Shown here: piece by piece, positions 8,971 through 15,702 of the stretch
Numbering within the stretch: the first letter of the stretch is position 1
Layout: each line of letters begins with the position of its first letter
Assembly: GCA_016932695.1 (NCBI GenBank)
Contig: JAFGCH010000095.1
Span: forward strand, 1-33,582
From: Acidimicrobiia bacterium
GTDB lineage: Bacteria > Actinomycetota > Acidimicrobiia > Spongiisociales > UBA11373
DNA: 33,582 nt
Direction: 5' to 3'
Notes under the pieces: model-generated
What the model saw: only the letters and a program-made list of their open reading frames with translations
Told to the model about the DNA's origin: nothing
The model's database searches: none
Program-made: the position numbers and the translations under genes

Positions 8971-9053
8971 GGTGAGGGCGAAGCACAACGAAAGCCCTAT
9001 CGCGCCCTTGCCCTCACCCCAACCCTCTCCCACCCGAGGCGGGCGGGAGAGGG
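8971..9053. repeat. Two consecutive 9-bp inverted repeats (GGTGAGGGC...GCCCTCACC; CCCTCTCCC...GGGAGAGGG)
   Basis: Arms at 8971-8979/9010-9018 and 9023-9031/9045-9053, read directly; intergenic, downstream of the thiolase. Confidence 0.6.
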
Positions 9054-9069
9054 AGTAGAACCCTTCCGC

Positions 9070-10212
9070 TTACACCATCTCGAGCAGCGTGGCGTTGGCG
9101 GTGCCGCCGCCCTCGCACATCGCCTGCAGGCCGCGCCGGGCGCCGGTGCGCACCATCTCGTGCACCAGGCGGGTCATCAGGATGGCCCCGGAAGCCCCCA
9201 GAGGATGCCCTACGGCGATGGCCCCGCCGTTGGGGTTGACCCGTTCCGGGTCGGCTCCCGTCTCGGCCTGCCAGGCCGCCACCACCGCGGCGAAGGCTTC
9301 GTTCACCTCGAACAGGTCCACGTCGGCCACCTCCAACCCTGCCCGGTCCAGCACCCGGGCGGTCGCCGGGATCGGGCCGGTGAGCATGATCACCGGGTCC
9401 ACCCCCACCACCGAGAAGTGAGTCACCCGAGCCAGGGGTTGCCATCCCAGTCGGGCCACGGCCGCTTCGGAGGCGACGAGCAGCGCCGCCGCGCCGTCGG
9501 AGATCTGCGAGGAGTTCCCCGCGGTCACCACCCCGTCGGGCTTGAAGGCCGACTTCAAGGCCGCCAGGGCCTCCAGGCTGGTGTCCCGGCGTATCCCCTC
9601 GTCGGCGGCCAGGGTGCCGGCTTCACCCTCCACCGCCACTACCTGACTGGCGAAGCGCCCCTCGTCCCAGGCCCGGGCCGACCGAAGATGGGATTCGAGC
9701 GAGATGGCGTCGAGCCTTTCTCGCGTCAGCCCCCAGCGCTCCGCCACCATCTCGGCGGAGAGCCCCTGGGGCACCAACGAGTAGCGGCCCAGCACCCGCG
9801 TGCCGAAGGGAAAGCCCGGGCCCTGCTGCATGGTGGATCCCATGGGCACCCGCGTCATCGACTCCACCCCTCCGGCGATCACGATGTCGTAGGCCCCCGC
9901 CATGATCCCCTGGGCGGCGAAGTGAACCGCCTGCTGGCTGGAGCCGCACTGCCGGTCGATGCTCACTCCCGGCACGTGATCGGGTAGGCCGGCGGCCAGG
10001 CCCACCCAGCGCGCCACGTTGAGGGCCTGCTCGCCCGTCTGGGAGACGCAACCCCAGATGACGTCGTCCACCTCGGCGGGGTCCAACCCGGTGCGTTGCA
10101 GCAGGGCCTCGACCACGAAGGCGGATAGGTCCACCGGATGCCGGGCCCGCAGGCCTCCGTTGCGCTTGCCGATGGGAGTGCGGACGGCGTCGACGATGAA
10201 GGCGGCGGGCAT
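9070..10212 (-). CDS. Acetyl-CoA acetyltransferase (thiolase)
   Basis: MPAAFIVDAVRTPIGKRNG; active-site DRQCGSSQQA; NEAFA; GGAIAVGHPLGASGA; CEGGGTANA. Confidence 0.95.
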   Translation of the reverse strand: MPAAFIVDAVRTPIGKRNGGLRARHPVDLSAFVVEALLQRTGLDPAEVDDVIWGCVSQTGEQALNVARWVGLAAGLPDHVPGVSIDRQCGSSQQAVHFAAQGIMAGAYDIVIAGGVESMTRVPMGSTMQQGPGFPFGTRVLGRYSLVPQGLSAEMVAERWGLTRERLDAISLESHLRSARAWDEGRFASQVVAVEGEAGTLAADEGIRRDTSLEALAALKSAFKPDGVVTAGNSSQISDGAAALLVASEAAVARLGWQPLARVTHFSVVGVDPVIMLTGPIPATARVLDRAGLEVADVDLFEVNEAFAAVVAAWQAETGADPERVNPNGGAIAVGHPLGASGAILMTRLVHEMVRTGARRGLQAMCEGGGTANATLLEMV

Positions 10213-10268
10213 CTGATCTCCTCCGGTGGGCCCCCACACGCTACCGGGGTGCAGCAAGAGCGCGAGTA

Positions 10269-10710
10269 CTACGCCGCCCGGAAGTCCACCACCTCGTAGC
10301 GCCGTACACCGGCGGGCGCGACTACCTCGATCACCTCGCCGCGCGCCGCCCCTACCAAGGCACGGCCCAAGGGCGACTCGTCGGTGACCCACCCCGCCTC
10401 CGCCCGGGCTCCCGCACCGGAAGGCACCAGGATGAACTCCTCCGGACCGGCGCCCCCCCACTTCGCGCACCGACACGGCGTCGCCGACCTCGATGCGCCG
10501 CGGGTCCCAGACTCCTTCGGCTTCCTCATCGGCCATCAAGGTTTCGCGCAACTGGTCGCGCTCATGACGGCGCACCCCGAGCAGGGCAAGGGCGCTCGCG
10601 TCGCCCGCGGCGGACTCCTGCTCCAGTTCGGGGATCTGGCAATCCTCGAGTTCCCGCAGGCGCTCGCCCAGCTCGGCCCGTACTTCAACGGGGATCACAC
10701 GCCTGGCCAT
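10269..10710 (-). pseudogene. GreA/GreB-family transcription elongation factor-like gene, frameshifted at a G7 run
   Basis: N-terminal part MARRVIPVEVRAELGERLRELED... in one frame; C-terminal GAGPEEFILVPSG...VTDESPLGRALVGAARGEVIEV in another; frame change falls at C7 (plus strand) 10453-10459. Confidence 0.75.
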
Positions 10711-10868
10711 CTCCAACACCTCCGTTCTTCGACACGGCGTTGCGGGAATGACAGCAACAGCGGTTGCCGCAAGGGGGATACGGTGAGCATGCCGGCGACC
10801 GCACGGGGAAGCCAGCGGCACGAGCCGCGCTGGGTGCCTCGCCGCCGGCCCCTTAGAATTCGGCCTGC

Positions 10869-10942
10869 GGGGATGTAGCTCAGTTCGGCAGAGCACCTGG
10901 TTTGCATCCAGGGGGTCAGGGGTTCGAATCCCCTCATCTCCA
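10869..10942 (+). tRNA. tRNA-Ala (anticodon TGC)
   Basis: Acceptor GGGGATG/CATCTCC, anticodon arm cctgg-tttgcat-ccagg, T-arm with GGTTCGAATCC; CCA not encoded. Confidence 0.93.
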
Positions 10943-10987
10943 CTCTGGGCTCATCCAAACGGGGGTTTGATACACTCCCGCGGCGCC

Positions 10988-11061
10988 GGGCCCATAGCTC
11001 AGTTGGTTAGAGCGCGTCCCTGATAAGGACGAGGTCGCTGGTTCGAATCCAGCTGGGCCCA
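10988..11061 (+). tRNA. tRNA-Ile (anticodon GAT)
   Basis: Acceptor GGGCCCA/TGGGCCC, anticodon arm gtccc-tgataag-gac with GAT, T-arm GGTTCGAATCC. Confidence 0.95.
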
Positions 11062-11067
11062 CCCTCT

Positions 11068-11086
11068 CTCCCCCCTCAGGGGGGAG
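11068..11086 (+). terminator. Strong hairpin CTCCCCCC-tca-GGGGGGAG right after tRNA-Ile
   Basis: Perfect 8-bp stem starting 7 nt after the tRNA; no T tract. Confidence 0.5.
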
Positions 11087-11154
11087 CGCCGAGTCCTCGA
11101 GGCGAGGGGGGTCCGCTAGAGAGCCTGAACCCGTCACGGTCGATCCCTCCAGAC

Positions 11155-11193
11155 GCGACGGAGGCCCCGGGTGAACCCGGGACCTCCCGTCGC
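11155..11193 (-). terminator. Long near-perfect hairpin downstream of the secreted-protein gene
   Basis: GCGACGGAGGCCCCGGG-tgaa-CCCGGGACCTCCCGTCGC; located just past the stop at 11205. Confidence 0.6.
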
Positions 11194-11204
11194 TCGCTGC
11201 CCCC

Positions 11205-11726
11205 CTAAGGCAGAGTCACCGTGATGGTCACCGGCTGGGCGAGCTTGCCCCGCCCGAGATAGTCGGCGCTGAAGGCGAGGCTCACAGCGCCATCAAGCTC
11301 CCCGATCCCGCAGGCATCGATGGTGGCGGCGGGGATCACGGAGGTGACGACGGTCCCGCTCTCCTCGACGTATACCTTGCCCCAGCAGGCATCACCGGGC
11401 ATGACGCTGTCATACACCGCCAGGCTGCCGGTGGCGGCGCTGCCCAGGTCCACGTCGATCGTCCACTCGCCTGCCACGCTGTTCACGTCCACACAGGCGT
11501 GAAGGCCTTTGTTCAACTGGACGGTGAACGACGACCCGCCCTCGTTCCAGACCTCTTCCGCGAAACTAATGCCGGCGGGAGGACTCGCCTTGAGTTCGGC
11601 ACAGGTCATCCCGACCCCCGGCTCCTCCGGCGGCGGGGCCGGCTTCTTCGCCGCCGCGCCGGCGGCAGCCCCCAGCGGCAGGGACAGCACCACCAGCAGC
11701 ACAAGGATTCTTCGCAGGGTTCTCAT
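11205..11726 (-). CDS. Small secreted protein of unknown function
   Basis: Signal peptide MRTLRRILVLLVVLSLPLGAAAGAAA then a soluble beta-rich sequence; no family recognised. Confidence 0.8.
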   Translation of the reverse strand: MRTLRRILVLLVVLSLPLGAAAGAAAKKPAPPPEEPGVGMTCAELKASPPAGISFAEEVWNEGGSSFTVQLNKGLHACVDVNSVAGEWTIDVDLGSAATGSLAVYDSVMPGDACWGKVYVEESGTVVTSVIPAATIDACGIGELDGAVSLAFSADYLGRGKLAQPVTITVTLP

Positions 11727-11737
11727 CTCCCCCCTCC

Positions 11738-13234
11738 TCAGTTCTCGTTCCATTGCCCGATCCAGATGGCGGCGTCGCTGCGACAGGACCCTGGGCTCCG
11801 GCTGCAGCTCTTGCCGAGATCCTCGGTTCCCGAGTACTCGACGAAGGAGCCCACGGCTACCAGGCCGCTGCCGGTGCGGATCACCCGGTTCACCGTCCCG
11901 AAGGCCTGGTTGGCCCATTGCCCGTCGATGACCTCGTCGATGCCGCCCTGGAACGTGGCCGACACCCCCCAGGTCACCCCACCGTCGCCGGACACCCACA
12001 GGTCCTCGCCCGTCAGGAAGGTGGCAAGGAGCCTGCCGTCGACCGCCGTCACCATGGCCCGGGTCCCCAGCAAGAGGGAACTCGCCCAGGCCGGCTGGCT
12101 CCCCAGTAGCGTCCACTCCCGTCCATCCGGCGACGCCCACGCCGCCGAGCCGACCGCTACCAGCCCGTCCGCATTGGTGGTCACTCCCTGCATCCAGGAG
12201 CCGTAGTAGCTCGAATCGGCCTCGGGCTCGATGGCGTCGGCAGGAAGGCGCGCCCAGGACAGCCCGTCGGACGACAGCCACACGGCCGGGCTCAGGTCTA
12301 TGTCGTCGGCGCCCATCCGCGCCCCCAGGTCGCGCCCCGGGTCCGCATACCCGACCGCCACCAGCAGCCCGTCCCACACCGCGACGTCGAGAAGCACCGC
12401 CGGCACGCCGTCGGACTCCAAATCGCTGTCCACCCGGGTCCACGTGACGGCATCGGCCGACACCCAGATCGTGGGCACATTGTCCAAGGTCCCCAGCGCC
12501 ACCAGGCCGGGCCCGCCCGCAACCACCCGCTCGATGGAGCTCCCCGGCCCGAACACGTCTTCGTCGCGGGCTACCCGCTCCCAGGTCAGGCCGTCCGCGG
12601 AGACCCACACATCGGTGCTCCCCACCGCGATCAGCCCCAGCGGAGTGGAAGCGACGTCGACCATGAACTGGTCGTCGTCTTCGCGCCCGGAGCCGAACGC
12701 CGCCGACTCGACCCGTTCCCAAACGCTCCCATCGGCCGACACCCAGACGCTGGCGTCGGCGCGCAGATGGGAGCCGCCCACCGCCACCAGCCCCGGGCCA
12801 CCGTCGGTGACGGCGGCGATCCACCCGTCCTGCAGTGCCGGCTGCTCCGGCAACCGCTGCCAGGTCGTCCCCAACCGGGCCGGCATCCCGGGGACCGAGG
12901 TCGTGCTGGTCGTCGGCGCCGCCGTAGTCGTCGGGGCCACGGTGCTCGTGGTCGTCGGGGGCGGCACCGCGGTCGTCGTCGGCGGGACGGTGGTAGTCGT
13001 AACCACCGGCCCCTCGGAGGGAAGGATCGACAGCAGAGCGATCCCACCAATGAGCAGCAGCGTCAGTGCCGCGGCCACCGTGGCGACCACCACCGGGCGT
13101 CGCCACCACGGCGCGGCCGCTTCCTGCTCCAGGCCGGACGGCACCCGACGCCGGCCGGCGATGATGTCGGCGGGATCGGCCAGGACCACCACCGAGTCGT
13201 AGTACCAGCGCAGCTGGGTCCCGAGATCAGGCAT
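11738..13234 (-). CDS. Single-pass membrane protein with Pro/Thr linker and about seven beta-propeller-like repeats; possible ECF-associated regulator
   Basis: Short N-terminal segment, TM (VVVATVAAALTLLLIGGIALL), TTTTVPPTTT... linker, then repeated GLVAVG...VWVSADGxxWERV blocks. Confidence 0.85.
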   Translation of the reverse strand: MPDLGTQLRWYYDSVVVLADPADIIAGRRRVPSGLEQEAAAPWWRRPVVVATVAAALTLLLIGGIALLSILPSEGPVVTTTTVPPTTTAVPPPTTTSTVAPTTTAAPTTSTTSVPGMPARLGTTWQRLPEQPALQDGWIAAVTDGGPGLVAVGGSHLRADASVWVSADGSVWERVESAAFGSGREDDDQFMVDVASTPLGLIAVGSTDVWVSADGLTWERVARDEDVFGPGSSIERVVAGGPGLVALGTLDNVPTIWVSADAVTWTRVDSDLESDGVPAVLLDVAVWDGLLVAVGYADPGRDLGARMGADDIDLSPAVWLSSDGLSWARLPADAIEPEADSSYYGSWMQGVTTNADGLVAVGSAAWASPDGREWTLLGSQPAWASSLLLGTRAMVTAVDGRLLATFLTGEDLWVSGDGGVTWGVSATFQGGIDEVIDGQWANQAFGTVNRVIRTGSGLVAVGSFVEYSGTEDLGKSCSRSPGSCRSDAAIWIGQWNEN

Positions 13235-13700
13235 CGCTCACCCCCAATCGCATTCGCAGCTTGTGGAGGGCGCGATCCCGATGGCGGCGCACCGACGAAG
13301 GATGGATGCCGAGCAGTTCGGCAGCCTCCTGCGGGGTGTGACCGTAGGCCTCGGTGAGGACCACGGCCGCCCGCTGGCGGGGCGACAGGCGCTGCAGGGC
13401 CGGCAGCAGCTTGGGCTCGATCATCGGGGTGGGGTTGGAGGGCGGAGGAGGCAAGACCGGCGACGGCCGGATGTGAGGTATCCGGGACCGGCCCACCCGG
13501 TAGACGTAGCCCGCCGGGTTCTCCATCTGCGACACCCGGTCCCAGTGCTCCCAGGCGTAGGCGAAGGCGTCGGCGGTGGCTTCGGCGGCAGCATCCGGTC
13601 CGAACGCGGCGGTGAGGGCGATCGCCACCCTGTGCTGCGTCTCCCGCATGAAGGCTGTGAAGCTCTCCTCGGCACCCCAGGTGTGGGGCAGGACCGTCAC
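13227..13700 (-). CDS. ECF-type RNA polymerase sigma factor
   Basis: Sigma-4 region LPALQRLSPRQRAAVVLTEAYGHTPQEAAELLGIHPSSVRRHRDRALHKLR; stop overlaps start of downstream gene; GTG start at 13700 likely. Confidence 0.88.
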   Translation of the reverse strand: MTVLPHTWGAEESFTAFMRETQHRVAIALTAAFGPDAAAEATADAFAYAWEHWDRVSQMENPAGYVYRVGRSRIPHIRPSPVLPPPPSNPTPMIEPKLLPALQRLSPRQRAAVVLTEAYGHTPQEAAELLGIHPSSVRRHRDRALHKLRMRLGVSDA

Positions 13701-13807
13701 GCTTCTCCCCCTCCTCGCCCCATAGAAGATCAGGACGGGTGCCGAGGTGACAGGGTCTTTGGGTTTCTTCCCCGAGCAGCGGGGCCTCTTGAGAAGGGGT
13801 CTGGCGC

Positions 13808-14128
13808 CTACCCCTCGCCGGCCAGCAGGTGCCGGGTGTGGCGACACAGCCGTCCGGCGCATCGGGCTCCGGTAGCCGTCGGCCAGCACAACCCTCGCGC
13901 CGGCTCCCACGACACCCGCATCAGCGTGGCGCCCAGCCCGCTATCGGTCACGGCTACCTCGAAGGGGCGGCCTCTGCTGCTCAAGGGCTGCGGTCGCGTC
14001 AGGGAGAGGTGCCAGCCCGCCCGATCCACGTAGCCGATGCCGAAGCCCAGATCCGTCGCCGCCGTCACCGCCGCATCGAACACCTGGGGCGGCGGCTCGG
14101 CAAAGGAGTGAATCTGCCACTGGGACAT
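13808..14128 (-). CDS. Hypothetical protein
   Basis: MSQWQIHSFAEPPPQVFDAAVTAATDLGFGIGYVDRAGWHLSL...; plausible coding composition, same strand as the sigma gene. Confidence 0.55.
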   Translation of the reverse strand: MSQWQIHSFAEPPPQVFDAAVTAATDLGFGIGYVDRAGWHLSLTRPQPLSSRGRPFEVAVTDSGLGATLMRVSWEPARGLCWPTATGARCAGRLCRHTRHLLAGEG

Positions 14129-14322
14129 CGGCCAATCCCAGGCAGGCTACCAAGAAAGCGCTTCCCGCGGCGAGGGGGCACCCTGCCTCCCCAGCCATTG
14201 CCCACGGGCACCATGGGCCGACGAACCGCGGCCTCGGTACGAAGACCCCAGCAACATCGATCACGGGCCGGAGACCCATCGGGGCCGCCACCAGAATCGC
14301 AACGCGACCCTACCCATCGAAC

Positions 14323-14347
14323 CCGACTGCTGGAGATCAGCAGTCGG
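14323..14347 (-). terminator. 10-bp perfect hairpin overlapping the toxin stop codon
   Basis: CCGACTGCTG-gagat-CAGCAGTCGG; minus-strand TGA at 14339-14337 spans loop and stem. Confidence 0.5.
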
Positions 14348-14645
14348 CAAGGGCCCGCAAGGCCCCGCAGATGGCGACTCGGGGAGCGGCCAGGTCGCCC
14401 ACGCACTGGGTGAGGAACGATCGGCGGATGGGTTGCAGGTTGTCGAAAGACGCCACCGACTCAACCGCCAGACCCTGTTCCGGCCCCACCGGGACTTCGG
14501 TGGGGATGCCCCGCACCGTCCGGGTGATCGGCGCCACCATCAGCCAGGTCAGTACCGGGACCGCTTCAGACCGAGTCACCACCAGCACCGGGCGGCGCTT
14601 GTCCTCGGCCTCGGCCCACCAGATCTCTCCCTGCCGCGGGATCAC
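14337..14645 (-). CDS. mazF: MazF/PemK-family toxin
   Basis: PRQGEIWWAEAEDKRRPVLVVTRSEA; GTG start overlaps antitoxin TGA (GTGA). Confidence 0.9.
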   Translation of the reverse strand: MIPRQGEIWWAEAEDKRRPVLVVTRSEAVPVLTWLMVAPITRTVRGIPTEVPVGPEQGLAVESVASFDNLQPIRRSFLTQCVGDLAAPRVAICGALRALADC

Positions 14646-14890
14646 CAGGGCTCCTCGGCGATCATGCGGCGAGTCGCCTCATCCGCCCAGCCCATCTCCT
14701 CTTCGGTCTGGGGCTGAGCGGCATAACCCGCCACGATGGCGGCGGCGATACCCGCCCGGCGGTGGCGGTCCACCAGCATCTCGAGTCCCAGGCGAACGGC
14801 CTCGGACCGCGATTCCACGACACCGTCGGCGACGAGTTGATCGACCTGGGCTGCCAGGTCATCGCCTACGCGGGTCACGAGTTGTGTCAT
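14642..14890 (-). CDS. Ribbon-helix-helix antitoxin (MazE-like partner)
   Basis: MTQLVTRVGDDLAAQVDQLVADGVVESRSEAVRLGLEMLVDRHRR, classic RHH pattern. Confidence 0.88.
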   Translation of the reverse strand: MTQLVTRVGDDLAAQVDQLVADGVVESRSEAVRLGLEMLVDRHRRAGIAAAIVAGYAAQPQTEEEMGWADEATRRMIAEEPW

Positions 14891-15009
14891 GCAAATAGCA
14901 TTGCGTTCTGTAATAGCCGCGTCAAGGCCTTGACGGGCTTCCCCTCCTCTGCCCACCGTCTCCACCCCGGCCATGCCTTCTACGATGAGCCCAACGAAAG
15001 GAGCCGAGG

Positions 15010-15501
15010 GTGCCCAACCCCTTCGAAACCTCACCGTCCGACAACACCCCCGCCGACGGCACCACCCCCGCTCGCCAGCCCCGGGCGAAGATGACCCCCG
15101 AAGCCACCCTGGGCACCGCCCTGCTCGCCTTCGCCGGGGCCAACGGCCTTGCCGGCCTCTTCATGCTGACCTTCCCGCGTGCCCTGTGGGTGTCCATCGG
15201 CGGGGCTGATCCCCTCTACGAGAGGGCCTACGCCTCCACCCGCTTGGCCGGGGCGATGATGGTCACCCTGGCCGTCATGGCCCTCCTGGTGATCCGCAAG
15301 CCGGCGCGCCAGGGCACTGTGGTCACCCTGCTCTGCATAGAGGAGACCATGGTGGCGGTGGCGGTCTTCGTCAACGCAGCGTTCGACAAGGTGCCCACCG
15401 ACGGTTGGTTCGATTGGCTGATCGCCCTGGGCTCCGTCGCCCTCGCCGGGTTCATGTGGTGGGCCCGCATCGTGGGGCGCAAGGCTCTCAAAGAGGCCTG
15501 A
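15010..15501 (+). CDS. Hypothetical integral membrane protein (about 4 TM)
   Basis: GTG start; hydrophobic segments around LAFAGANGLAGLFML, AGAMMVTLAVMALLV, MVAVAVFVNAAF, LIALGSVALAGFMWW. Confidence 0.75.
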   Translation: MPNPFETSPSDNTPADGTTPARQPRAKMTPEATLGTALLAFAGANGLAGLFMLTFPRALWVSIGGADPLYERAYASTRLAGAMMVTLAVMALLVIRKPARQGTVVTLLCIEETMVAVAVFVNAAFDKVPTDGWFDWLIALGSVALAGFMWWARIVGRKALKEA

Positions 15502-15568
15502 CTCTCCCGGCCTGCGGGCGGCCAAGGGCAGGCGCAACCCTCATCACGCGGCCGGCTCTCACATCATC

Positions 15569-15592
15569 TACAATTTTGAGTGAATAGTAAAA
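15569..15592 (+). promoter_or_regulatory. AT-rich promoter/operator candidate upstream of the fadNA-like operon
   Basis: TACAAT (-10-like) followed by TTTTGAGTGAATAGTAAAA in otherwise very GC-rich DNA. Confidence 0.35.
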
Positions 15593-15702
15593 GTCCCGGG
15601 GCGGCCGGGCCTGCCGTCGGCCCACACGGCGAGCCCCCTCCGAGCCCGGGAGGCCCAGAACGCGGCCCGGCACAGCGCCGGTGCCCCGAGCGAGGAGGGT
15701 TC

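Noticed and set aside
9070-10896. 608-aa ORF reading through the GreA-like 5' part and the thiolase as one protein
   Set aside because: Artificial fusion: the frameshifted GreA N-terminal frame happens to run into the thiolase frame; the thiolase has its own natural start at 10212.
10851-10990. TAGAAT (10854) and TACACT (10971) as -10 boxes for the two tRNAs
   Set aside because: Spacing is plausible but no convincing -35 element; not strong enough to annotate.
12880-13020. GTCGTC/GGTCGT-rich repetitive DNA as a possible tandem repeat or CRISPR-like array
   Set aside because: Explained by the Thr/Pro-rich linker codons (ACG/ACC/CCG) of the membrane propeller protein; no regular repeat-spacer structure.
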